A DNA stretch of 9,728 bases, taken from assembly GCA_913009915.1 (NCBI GenBank), contig CAJVYZ010000062.1:1-9728 (forward strand), read 5' to 3'. The position numbers and the translations under genes are program-made. The number at the start of each line of letters is the position of its first letter. Position 1 is the first letter of the stretch. The DNA comes from an uncultured Gemmatimonadota bacterium (GTDB taxonomy: Bacteria; Gemmatimonadota; Gemmatimonadetes; Gemmatimonadales; GWC2-71-9). A model generated the notes under the pieces. It was not told the DNA's origin. It made no database searches and worked only from the letters and a program-made list of their open reading frames with translations. Shown piece by piece: positions 1 to 6,184 of this stretch.

Positions 1-48
1 GCCCCTGTATTGATCTTTGTTGCCCTTGTTGCCAGGAGAGAAGTATGA
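1..48 (+). CDS. C-terminal fragment of an unidentified membrane protein
   Basis: Frame 1 is open from the first base and ends at TGA (46-48), giving 15 residues, APVLIFVALVARREV. The hydrophobic run followed by RRE looks like the end of a transmembrane helix with a positively charged cytoplasmic tail. The stop overlaps the next start as ATGA (45-48), the usual sign of translational coupling within an operon. The fragment is too short to name. It belongs to segment 1 only, which ends at the adapter at 128. Confidence 0.45.
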   Translation, partial: APVLIFVALVARREV

Positions 49-127
49 TGAAGTTCCTTATAGTTCTGTATCTCACGATAGCCATGTTATTCAGCTTCAT
101 AATGCCAGTCACAAGCTACATGGCAGG
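45..127 (+). CDS. N-terminal fragment of an unidentified membrane or exported protein
   Basis: ATG at 45 (or the adjacent ATG at 48) is preceded by AGGAG at 34-38 with a 6-nt spacer, a good ribosome binding site. The 27 complete codons read as a hydrophobic N-terminus, MMKFLIVLYLTIAMLFSFIM then PVTSYMAG. This fits a signal peptide or first transmembrane helix. It overlaps the preceding gene by 4 nt (ATGA). The reading frame continues into the Illumina adapter at 128, and anything translated beyond that point is artificial. Family unknown. Confidence 0.5.
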
Positions 128-185
128 AGATCGGAAGAGCGTCGTGTAGGGAAAGAGTGTAGATCTCGGTGGTCGCCGTATCATT
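128..185 (-). other. Illumina P5/universal adapter (reverse complement), not genomic
   Basis: The 58 nt starting AGATCGGAAGAGCGTCGTGT and ending CGCCGTATCATT are the exact reverse complement of the TruSeq universal (P5) adapter. They mark the true end of segment 1 at base 127. Translating the minus strand through them gives the peptide NDTATTEIYTLSLHDALPIS, a recurrent adapter-derived contaminant in protein databases. Confidence 0.99.
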
Positions 186-195
186 AAAAAAAAAA
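186..195. other. Poly-A read-through after the adapter, not genomic
   Basis: Ten A residues directly follow the end of the P5 adapter. Sequencers commonly report A runs past the end of an adapter, so this is best read as an artefact. It probably supplied the low-complexity overlap through which the assembler joined segment 1 to the A-rich end of segment 2 (AAAA at 197-200). The exact first genomic base of segment 2 cannot be fixed within about 186-200. Confidence 0.85.
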
Positions 196-200
196 CAAAA

Positions 201-293
201 CTCAATAAGCGCTTTAATGATGCCGATCGCATAAGCCAAATCTGAGCGGGTGTATGTCACATTCTGCAGAGTAGCGAATATTTGTTCGTTCAT
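201..293 (-). CDS. N-terminal fragment, gene downstream of the b-subunit-like gene (possibly ATP synthase delta)
   Basis: ATG at 293-291 on the minus strand opens 31 genuine codons, beginning MNEQIFATLQNVTYTRSDLA and ending in IIKALIE. The frame then runs into A-rich bases and the adapter, so the apparent 68-aa protein is a chimera. Only 3 nt separate this start from the stop of the upstream gene (297-299), so the two are almost certainly co-transcribed. In F-type ATPase operons the gene after b is often delta (atpH). The fragment is too short to confirm that, and this identity is inferred from position only. No strong Shine-Dalgarno is visible; GGGAA in the end of the upstream gene is the nearest candidate. 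Confidence 0.55.
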
Positions 294-296
294 AAT

Positions 297-1085
297 TTAT
301 TTCCCGAAAATACCCTGCTGTTTTGCCTCTTTAAGAGCGGTGAGTATGATATCCGTATGCTCCTTCAGTGAAAGAGAGCGGTTAAGCGACAAGCGGGCAA
401 CCGTTTCAATAAGCTCAACTATCTCTCTATCAATCACCTTGAACCTTTCCACACGATAATTTTCAACGGCATCTTTGACTGTCTTAATCTCACCTTCAAG
501 CGCTTGGATAACCTGCTTCTTGTTTTCCTCCAAGAAAGCCCTGCGGTCCTCCTCCATCTTAGCGTAGAGACCCGTGAATTCTTTCTGCAAACGCTCTCTC
601 TCCTCACCCACCATACTCTTTATAGCATCAACCTCTTCCTTAAGAGCGGCATCGGCTTCTCCGGCGTGTCCCTTGAACGCTCCCGTTATCTCTCCCAAAA
701 GCAAACCTACTTCCGAAATTTGCTTATTAAGAATCTCCTTGCCGTGTGATGCAACACCCTCCAATTCTTTTGAAAATTTTTCTTTAATAGCCTCATCCTC
801 CGCTTTACGGTCAACAAGAAGTTTTCCGGCTTCCATTTCGGCTTTCGTTCTAATTGCGCGAGCTTGCTCGCTGGCATCTTCAAGCATCTGGTGAGCTTTT
901 TTTTCCGCTTCCTTGGTGATCCTGTCGTACACAGGATACGTTAAATAGCGTAATCTCGTACCAAGCTGGAGTACGATAACAAACAACGCCACTAGAGCGA
1001 ATATAACCAAAAGAAGCGCCCCCATAACAAAAGACGACGTACTAAGAGGGACAGATGTTTCAAGGAATGTATTAAACGTACTCAT
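297..1085 (-). CDS. Membrane-anchored coiled-coil protein resembling F-type ATP synthase subunit b
   Basis: A complete 262-aa ORF with ATG at 1085 and TAA at 297. Residues 1-18 are a polar N-terminus and about 19-42 form one hydrophobic segment (MGALLLVIFALVALFVIVLQ). From about residue 55 to 230 the protein is a long charged helix rich in E, K, A and Q (for example EAEKKAHQMLEDASEQARAI), typical of a coiled-coil stator stalk. The C-terminus, VIDREIVELIETVARLSLNR followed by SLSLKEHTDIILTALKEAK, resembles the end of b subunits. That domain layout and the next gene 3 nt downstream suggest an atp operon. It is much longer than the usual b subunit of about 160 aa. Long b-like proteins are, from memory, seen in Patescibacteria. 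Alternatives are another single-pass coiled-coil stalk or envelope protein. Codon use is AT-rich, unlike segment 3, because this insert comes from another genome. Confidence 0.6.
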   Translation of the reverse strand: MSTFNTFLETSVPLSTSSFVMGALLLVIFALVALFVIVLQLGTRLRYLTYPVYDRITKEAEKKAHQMLEDASEQARAIRTKAEMEAGKLLVDRKAEDEAIKEKFSKELEGVASHGKEILNKQISEVGLLLGEITGAFKGHAGEADAALKEEVDAIKSMVGEERERLQKEFTGLYAKMEEDRRAFLEENKKQVIQALEGEIKTVKDAVENYRVERFKVIDREIVELIETVARLSLNRSLSLKEHTDIILTALKEAKQQGIFGK

Positions 1086-1143
1086 AGTCAGGAAAGAAAG
1101 GATAAGAAAAAGGAAGAAAAGAAAAAAAAAAATAAGATAGATA
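1086..1143 (-). other. Pyrimidine-rich leader upstream of the b-like gene
   Basis: Read on the minus strand, the 58 nt before the ATG are nearly all T and C with a few A, and no Shine-Dalgarno is visible next to the start. The run includes an uninterrupted A11 on the plus strand within 1121-1132. The tract could be a genuine intergenic leader, but it abuts T10 of the adapter junction. Its outer part may have been altered by the low-complexity misjoin. The last bases before 1144 should not be trusted. Confidence 0.4.
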
Positions 1144-1211
1144 TTTTTTTTTTAATGATACGGCGACCACCGAGATCTACACTCTTTCCCTACACGACGC
1201 TCTTCCGATCT
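1144..1211 (+). other. Poly-T plus Illumina P5/universal adapter (forward), not genomic
   Basis: T10 at 1144-1153 is followed at 1154-1211 by the exact 58-nt P5 adapter, beginning AATGATACGGCGACCACCGA and ending GCTCTTCCGATCT. The 68 nt are the perfect reverse complement of 128-195. The real insert of segment 3 therefore begins at 1212. Minus-strand translation through it yields RSEERRVGKECRSRWSPYH, another familiar adapter-derived peptide. Confidence 0.99.
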
Positions 1212-1213
1212 GC

Positions 1214-1237
1214 ACCCTGATCTTCGACGAGGAATAG
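1214..1237 (+). CDS. C-terminal tail of an unidentified upstream gene
   Basis: The first bases of segment 3 can be read as TLIFDEE followed by TAG at 1235-1237, only 5 nt before the next start codon. The short spacing and same direction suggest the end of an upstream gene in the same operon, cut off by the adapter. Seven codons are too few to prove coding or give a family. Confidence 0.3.
   Translation, partial: TLIFDEE
1229..1234 (+). promoter_or_regulatory. Ribosome binding site of the methyltransferase at 1243
   Basis: GAGGAA lies 8 nt before ATG 1243. It decides the start, because the frame is open further upstream through the adapter junction and could otherwise be extended falsely. 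Confidence 0.6.
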
Positions 1238-1242
1238 GCCGA

Positions 1243-2064
1243 ATGTCCCCGGTGGAAGACGTTACGGAAATCCCTTGGTACCATTCGATCGACCTTCCCG
1301 GTGGCACCACCAAAGGCGTGCCGTCGAAGAGTCCCGAGATTCTAGCGCGGGACCTCCGCAACCTGGATCTTCCCGATCTCACGGGTAAATCGGTCCTCGA
1401 TATCGGGGCGTGGGACGGATACTTCTCCTTTGCCTGCGAACGGCTCGGCGCCGCCCGGGTGGTATCGCTCGACTACCACAGTTGGGGCATGGACCGCCGG
1501 AACCCGATGGCAAAGTGGACCACTCCAGATGCCAATGATCTCCACGCGTACGAAGATTACTGGGAGAGACCCGGCATATTCGATTTCACGGGGCTTCCCG
1601 GCCGCAAGGGATATGACTACGCCCACGGGGAACTCGGCAGTTCAGCCGAGCCGGTCGTGGGCGACTTCATGACCATGGACCTGGCCGCCCTCGGCAGCTT
1701 CGATGTGGTGCTCTTCCTGGGCGTGCTCTACCATCTGAAGCATCCCTTGCTAGGCCTCGAACGGCTTCGATCGATTACGGATGAAGTCGCCATCATCGAG
1801 ACCGAAGGGATCATCGACACAGGAAGCTACGCCAAGTTCATTGCGGGAGCGGAACTCAACGAAGATCCTACAAACTGGTGGGTACCGACGGAAGAAGCTT
1901 TGGTGGCAATGTGCCGCACCGCAGGGTTCAAACGAGTTGACATCAAGGTGGGACCACCACCAGCAGCCAAGCGGTGGAAGCGTATCCGCAAGAAACTGCG
2001 GCAGCCGTTCGCCTCACCTCCTTCCTCAGCGCACTACCGTGGCGTAGTGCATGCCTGTTCGTAG
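1243..2064 (+). CDS. SAM-dependent methyltransferase, CmoB/DUF1698-like
   Basis: A 273-aa class I methyltransferase. The SAM-binding motif I is VLDIGAWDGYFSF (51-63). The end of the second strand is VVSLDY (73-78), and GDFMTMDL (140-147) precedes the segment DVVLFLGVLYHLKHPLLGLE (154-173). That last segment recalls the GVLYH...P signature of tRNA wobble-uridine CmoB and the related DUF1698/Methyltransf_9 proteins. The N-terminal WYHSIDLPGG (12-21) also fits the subfamily. The C-terminal KRWKRIRKKLR is a basic tail. True CmoB is longer and acts on tRNA. This protein sits beside glycosyltransferases and other methyltransferases, so a small-molecule or surface-glycan substrate is more likely, though unproven. 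It converges on the minus-strand operon with a 38-bp gap in which I see no clear terminator hairpin. A broken paralogue lies at 7078-7385. Confidence 0.88.
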   Translation: MSPVEDVTEIPWYHSIDLPGGTTKGVPSKSPEILARDLRNLDLPDLTGKSVLDIGAWDGYFSFACERLGAARVVSLDYHSWGMDRRNPMAKWTTPDANDLHAYEDYWERPGIFDFTGLPGRKGYDYAHGELGSSAEPVVGDFMTMDLAALGSFDVVLFLGVLYHLKHPLLGLERLRSITDEVAIIETEGIIDTGSYAKFIAGAELNEDPTNWWVPTEEALVAMCRTAGFKRVDIKVGPPPAAKRWKRIRKKLRQPFASPPSSAHYRGVVHACS

Positions 2065-2102
2065 ACGTCGTCAGCCTCACAGGTGGCAGGCGCGCTGTTC
2101 AA

Positions 2103-2897
2103 TCATGGTGCTCGGTAAACGACGATCCGCGTGTGTTCGATGTGAAAGAGCGGAAGCTCTCGCGCGAGTTCGACCAAGGCCTCATCCGTCCCTCGACCCT
2201 CCAATGGCCCGTCGTAGTCGTGCCACAGCACAAGCCCGCCACTGCGGATCATGCGGAGCGCTTTCCGCGTGTCGCTGATGACGTACGAGTAGGCATGAGA
2301 TCCGTCGATGAAGACGAGATCCATCTTACCGACATACGGAGTCTCATCCAGAGCCTTGCTGTCGCCGAAGAGCTGCTCGATTTTGTGCGCCACGTCGGAA
2401 CCGCTGTACAAGAAGGATTCTAAATCCGACTCCTCCAACGCGATTTCGGTGTCCAGCGCACGATCGCGCTCGGACGCTTCATAGAGCACCCGTTGTTCCG
2501 GCCCCAGAGTCAGCGTCGTGACCTTGGCATCCGATGCGCTGTTCCGGGCCCAGAGGTAGGCCGTCCGCCCAGTACAGGTGCCGAATTCGAACATGCGGCG
2601 GGCGTTCTTGGCCAACACCGCCAGGATCCACGCCTCGTAATCGGTGGTGCCCCCGGGCACAAGGATGCCGCCACCCCCGAGCATCGTTACCTCGGTCCGC
2701 TGGCGATCCGGCCCCATGGGTCCGACCGCGAAGGCCTCATCGACTTCCCAGATGGGGGCCTTCGCAATAGGGACTCGACCCCGACGGTCTGCGCTCCGCA
2801 CCCGGCGTCGCTCGAGACTTTCCCGTCTCAGCCGGCGGCCGGCTTGCACCAGGGTGACGACCAACACGGACGCCAGTACCATTTCCAGAGGTGTCAT
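2103..2897 (-). CDS. Membrane-anchored class I SAM methyltransferase (Methyltransf_24 type)
   Basis: 264 aa from ATG 2897. Residues 5-19 (EMVLASVLVVTLVQA) form a hydrophobic anchor, followed by a strongly basic stretch RRLRRESLERRRVRS (21-35), suggesting a single N-terminal helix with the enzyme in the cytoplasm. Motif I is MFEFGTCTGRTAYLWA (102-117). LVFIDGSHAYSYVISD (194-209) and GGLVLWHDYDG (220-230) match the Methyltransf_24 pattern, in which FIDGxH and WHDY line the active site. Known members act on sugars or peptides. The start is 1 nt after the stop of the upstream glycosyltransferase gene, implying translational coupling. The frame can be extended 51 codons upstream, but that stretch lies inside the glycosyltransferase gene and has no membrane or methyltransferase features. 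It is the last gene of the four-gene minus-strand operon. Confidence 0.85.
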   Translation of the reverse strand: MTPLEMVLASVLVVTLVQAGRRLRRESLERRRVRSADRRGRVPIAKAPIWEVDEAFAVGPMGPDRQRTEVTMLGGGGILVPGGTTDYEAWILAVLAKNARRMFEFGTCTGRTAYLWARNSASDAKVTTLTLGPEQRVLYEASERDRALDTEIALEESDLESFLYSGSDVAHKIEQLFGDSKALDETPYVGKMDLVFIDGSHAYSYVISDTRKALRMIRSGGLVLWHDYDGPLEGRGTDEALVELARELPLFHIEHTRIVVYRAP

Positions 2898-2898
2898 A

Positions 2899-4092
2899 TC
2901 AGAATACCGAACACGCTTCGGTGATGACTTCCTGATACCGGGCCACGATGTTAGGCCATCGATAGTGATCCAGGACGTACTTCCGGCCCAACCGACCCAT
3001 CGCCTTGGCCGCGCGTGGATCATCCAACACGCCGTCCACCGACCGGGCAAACTCGTCGTAGGTAGTGAACCTCAGGCCACCACCGGACGTGGCGCAATGC
3101 TCACTGGTGACGGCGCAGTCCCCGTGCACCAGCACCGGGGTCCCCTGGACCCAACTCTCCATGATGACCAGCGAGAAGCTCTCGTTGAGTGACGGCTGGC
3201 ACAGGAGGTCTGCCGCGGCAAAAGCATCGATCTTGTCTTCGGCAGAGAGGAACCCCAGATCCCGGATGGACGCTCGGTCGGTCCCAGGCGGTTGCGGTGA
3301 CACCGAGCCGATGAACACCAGCGTCGCCTGGCGGCTGCTCTCATCGACGTATCGGTTCCAGTACTCGATCAGCAGCGGAACGTTCTTCCCCTCGTCTGCC
3401 CGCCCGGCGTAGAGCAGTATGGGGCCTTGGATCCGGTACTTGGTCCGGAACCGTGCAACGTCCCCAACGACGTCGGTATCGATCCCTACTCCGATCACCC
3501 GCCGGATCTGCCCGTCGACCGGACCGATCAGCGAATCCCCCAACCTCGCCTCCGCGGCGGTATTGAACAGCAGTCCTCTCGCCGCGCGCAGCATGGCGTG
3601 GTAGATACTCAACCGGGCATAGACCCCGTCATCATGCAGGCACGGGATGACCAGGGCACGATCGGGCGCCATGAGCACGCCGTGATAGGTGGAGGCGAAC
3701 ACGAAGGGGATGAAGATGAACAGATAGTCCCGTTGGTGCCGTTTGATGTAGCGATATAGAGAGGGCGCCACGAACATCTGTCGGATGAAGGTCCGTTCTT
3801 CCCGGTGGGTGATTCGTTCGCCCCGCGCCAACCTACGGTTGAGGCGGTCGAACGCCTTGGCCCTCCGCCGTTTGACCGGAAAACGCCGCACCGGGATGCC
3901 ACGATAGCATTCTGTCCCCGGGGCGTGGTGATTCCGGCCCCAGTCGTCGTAGAGGTCCCGAATGCAGGTGGTGAGGATCTCGACATCCATACCGGCCTTG
4001 TGGAGATGGTAGGCCGTGGTCCGGGCTTGCGTCTCCGACCCACCGGGGATTAACTCGCCGAACCAGGGAGTGACAAAGGCAACCCTCGACAC
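2899..4092 (-). CDS. GT4-family glycosyltransferase
   Basis: 397 aa, GT-B fold, retaining type expected. The N-terminal acceptor domain opens with VAFVTPWFGELIPGGSE (4-20), where GGSE is the usual glycine-rich loop. The donor domain has LLYAGRADEGKN (226-237), with R231 and K236 placed to bind the nucleotide-sugar phosphates. It also has the EX7E motif NESFSLVIMES, with E304 and E312. The length matches the family. The start is GTG (4092-4090), 3 nt after the stop of the upstream gene. It is a cytosolic, peripheral-membrane type of enzyme that would add a sugar to a lipid-linked or surface glycan. The sugar cannot be read from sequence. In the same operon are a GT34-like transferase and two methyltransferases. 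Confidence 0.92.
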   Translation of the reverse strand: MSRVAFVTPWFGELIPGGSETQARTTAYHLHKAGMDVEILTTCIRDLYDDWGRNHHAPGTECYRGIPVRRFPVKRRRAKAFDRLNRRLARGERITHREERTFIRQMFVAPSLYRYIKRHQRDYLFIFIPFVFASTYHGVLMAPDRALVIPCLHDDGVYARLSIYHAMLRAARGLLFNTAAEARLGDSLIGPVDGQIRRVIGVGIDTDVVGDVARFRTKYRIQGPILLYAGRADEGKNVPLLIEYWNRYVDESSRQATLVFIGSVSPQPPGTDRASIRDLGFLSAEDKIDAFAAADLLCQPSLNESFSLVIMESWVQGTPVLVHGDCAVTSEHCATSGGGLRFTTYDEFARSVDGVLDDPRAAKAMGRLGRKYVLDHYRWPNIVARYQEVITEACSVF

Positions 4093-4095
4093 GAG

Positions 4096-4842
4096 TTATC
4101 CGCCCGTCAATCGCCGAATGCGGCCGCGCCGCAACCAGCGCCACGTCTGGAGCCACGACGGCGCGTCGTCCAATTCTTCCATACCAGCCGGGCTACACCA
4201 GTAATCCCGACGCATCGCCGCGAGACGGATCTTGGTTGGGATCGAGGCATAGTGGGTGACGACGGGATCGGGACTGGCAAAACGGCCCTGGTGCACGAAG
4301 GGTATGCTATTCCACTCGATCCCCAGCCACTTTACCGGCACATCGTCCACCCGGTCTCTCTCATCCGTAATGCCGTCGTCGGAAAAAGACTCGCGGGAAA
4401 GGAGATGCACGAGGGCGGCGTTCTCCCACCACACATGATCGATGTAGGCCTCCATGCCCCAGACCTTCTCCAGAAAGGCCGTCATCCACGGCGTGTTCCG
4501 CAGTAACATGATTCCCGCATTGGGAGTGGCCCGCTGACCATCGTGGTGTTTGACGAGGTAGAGATCTTTCCCCGGTTCGACGACGTCACGGATTGATCGG
4601 CTGGGGTCCACCACCACGGTATCGGCGTCCATCCACCAGACGAATTCCGCCCCGTGCCGGAAGGCCTCCTGGATCAGCGGAATCTTGGACCACGATAGCG
4701 GCCGGCCGGAGCTTTCCAGAGGCTGAAAGGTCAGCCGAAAACCGTGACGCTGGCAGTAGTGACGCAGTGACCGGAGCGAGATATCGCTCAGCGCGCCGAA
4801 CGCCTCATCGCAGCCCGTCAGGCACAGGATCTCAGGCATCAT
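4096..4842 (-). CDS. GT34-like glycosyltransferase (galactosyltransferase GMA12/MNN10 type)
   Basis: 248 aa from ATG 4842. The core shows WSKIPLIQEAF (51-61), then VWWMDADTVVVDPS (68-81) with the metal-binding DxD motif as DAD (72-74). NAGIMLLRNTPWM (108-120), the aromatic-acid block VWWENAAL (137-144) and VVTHYAS (194-200) follow. This order is that of GMA12/MNN10 alpha-galactosyl or mannosyl transferases, GT-A fold. Eukaryotic members have an N-terminal membrane anchor; this one has none and would be cytosolic. AGGG lies 6 nt before ATG 4842, which I prefer to a GTG at 4863 that lacks a good ribosome binding site. ATG 4839 is a further option. It lies 42 nt after the FkbM gene and 3 nt before the GT4 gene. 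The donor sugar is not determined. Confidence 0.85.
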   Translation of the reverse strand: MMPEILCLTGCDEAFGALSDISLRSLRHYCQRHGFRLTFQPLESSGRPLSWSKIPLIQEAFRHGAEFVWWMDADTVVVDPSRSIRDVVEPGKDLYLVKHHDGQRATPNAGIMLLRNTPWMTAFLEKVWGMEAYIDHVWWENAALVHLLSRESFSDDGITDERDRVDDVPVKWLGIEWNSIPFVHQGRFASPDPVVTHYASIPTKIRLAAMRRDYWCSPAGMEELDDAPSWLQTWRWLRRGRIRRLTGG

Positions 4843-4884
4843 TAGTCGCCCTGGCCCTGCCACTCGGAGCTGGACCAGCCGCGG

Positions 4885-5847
4885 TCACAACGCCGCGACC
4901 GCGGCCACATAGCGAACGGCGACGAGATTGAGTACCTGGTCGAACCGCTCTTGGGAGACCCGGACGAGGATTTCCCGGGGCGTGGCCGGATCGGTGAGAG
5001 TTGCGCTGGAGTCGGGCAGATCCACGTCCTGCCGAATCACCCGCAAATCGAATCCCGCTGCGGCCAGACTCCCCAGGACGTGCTCGGGCGTGGTGCTCGC
5101 CCTACGAAGCCCGTAGGGCCAGAATTCGAACAAGACCACGACATCGTCATTCTTCCGAAGTGTTCGTTCCATTCCGGCGAGTGCGTGTCCCTCGGCACCT
5201 TGGATATCCAACTTGATGAAATGCACCGGCGCGCCGTCGACGACCGCGTCCACCGTAGTACTTACGACCGTGGCGTGCCCGCGGTCAGCCTCTTCCGGAT
5301 CGGGAAAGATGCGGTGATCGCCGAGGTTGTCGGCCGAAAGGTGGAGGGTAATGGATTGCCCCACTTCGTCGCTCACCGCGTTGCGGTGGACCTCCACGTT
5401 GGCGCAGTGATTCCGCTTGATATTCGCCGTAAGGAGCGCGTGGTTCCGCGGCTCCGGTTCGAACGCGATCACCCGGCCGCCGGGCCCCACCAGGCGTGAT
5501 GCGATAACGGCGTGGTAGCCAAGATTGGCGCCGACGTCGACCACCGTCATCCCGGGCGCGAGGAGCCGGAGCATGATGGCCGTCTCGACCGGCTCCCACA
5601 CACCGCTATGGACGATGCGCTCGGTGACCGGATCCGCCAAACTGGCCTGGACCGTGAATATCACGTCCGGTAGCGCTGCGCACCGTGCAGTCCGCGTAGT
5701 CGCGTGGCGAAGCTCGCGCATCCGCCGGTGGACGGGAACGGACAGCTTTCGCCAATTGCGTCGCGTCCGCCAGGCGAGCCACTGCCAGAATGTGGAGATG
5801 TCCGGCGGGTGCCAAAAAATGCGCGTTGCCCAGCTGGGTTTGGACAT
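4885..5847 (-). CDS. FkbM-family SAM-dependent methyltransferase
   Basis: 320 aa. Motif I is TVVDVGANLGYHAVIA (101-116), followed by RVIAFEPEPRN (125-135) with the acidic ribose-binding residue. IKLDIQGAEGHAL (211-223) corresponds to the DIEGAE block that marks the FkbM/Methyltransf_21 family. These enzymes methylate hydroxyl groups of sugars or polyketides. Here a glycan sugar is likely, given the glycosyltransferases just downstream. The first 60 residues are basic and rich in W and R and may contact membrane or partner proteins. I start at ATG 5847, with GAGG 3 nt upstream (a tight spacing). GTG 5856 is possible. An upstream extension to 5979 reads RSTIPHRPVPRGDYSLRD and has no family features. 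It is the first gene of the minus-strand operon. Confidence 0.9.
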   Translation of the reverse strand: MSKPSWATRIFWHPPDISTFWQWLAWRTRRNWRKLSVPVHRRMRELRHATTRTARCAALPDVIFTVQASLADPVTERIVHSGVWEPVETAIMLRLLAPGMTVVDVGANLGYHAVIASRLVGPGGRVIAFEPEPRNHALLTANIKRNHCANVEVHRNAVSDEVGQSITLHLSADNLGDHRIFPDPEEADRGHATVVSTTVDAVVDGAPVHFIKLDIQGAEGHALAGMERTLRKNDDVVVLFEFWPYGLRRASTTPEHVLGSLAAAGFDLRVIRQDVDLPDSSATLTDPATPREILVRVSQERFDQVLNLVAVRYVAAVAAL

Positions 5848-6184
5848 GGTCCTCACACGAGTATCTCTCAGCGAATAATCACCGCGCGGAACCGGACGAT
5901 GCGGTATGGTCGATCGGCCCAACCAGACTGGCCATGGAACGGGCTCAGACTTCCGTGAACACCGAGAGCAGGAAACCAAGACGCCTGCCGTTACGCGACA
6001 CCGGCCTGTCCGCCATTGACGACGGTCGATTCCGGGATGCGTTAGCAGCTAGAGGCCGGTCAGCCGAGGGGGTATAATACACGTTGAAGAGGCAGAGCGA
6101 CACCAGCTATACTACTGCCCCGCGGCTGCCAAGGAATCGTTGTCGACCCCACCATGGCTGACGACCGTGAACTAACGGAGACCA
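5848..6184. other. Divergent intergenic region (337 bp)
   Basis: It separates the minus-strand glycan operon from the plus-strand gene at 6185 and must hold promoters for both. The only strong promoter-like element I see is TATAAT at 6073-6078. A 47-codon ORF at 5935-6078 and a 13-codon ORF at 6153-6194 lack ribosome binding sites. I see no tRNA, riboswitch or convincing hairpin. Confidence 0.6.
6073..6078 (+). promoter_or_regulatory. Candidate -10 box for the gene at 6185
   Basis: A perfect TATAAT hexamer in otherwise GC-rich DNA, about 110 bp before the start codon. No good -35 hexamer lies at the right distance (6050-6056). A TTGACG at 6016-6021 is too far upstream to pair with it. Transcription would begin near 6085, leaving a leader of about 100 nt. 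Confidence 0.35.

Noticed and set aside
128..1211. Possible insertion sequence with 68-bp terminal inverted repeats
   Set aside because: The repeats are the P5 adapter plus A10/T10. There is no transposase and no target duplication.
1152..1382. 76-codon minus-strand ORF
   Set aside because: It is antisense to the methyltransferase N-terminus and ends in translated adapter (RSEERRVGKECRSRWSPYH).
2898..3050. 51-residue N-terminal extension of the Methyltransf_24 gene
   Set aside because: It lies entirely inside the GT4 gene in another frame. ATG 2897 right after the upstream stop gives a sensible membrane anchor.
5848..5979. 44-residue N-terminal extension of the FkbM gene
   Set aside because: Low-complexity basic sequence without family similarity. 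ATG 5847 has a GAGG site.
5935..6078. 47-codon plus-strand ORF in the divergent spacer (MERAQTSVNTESRKPRRLPL...)
   Set aside because: No ribosome binding site and no recognisable similarity. The TATAAT candidate promoter overlaps its end. It could be a small gene or remnant, but I cannot support it.
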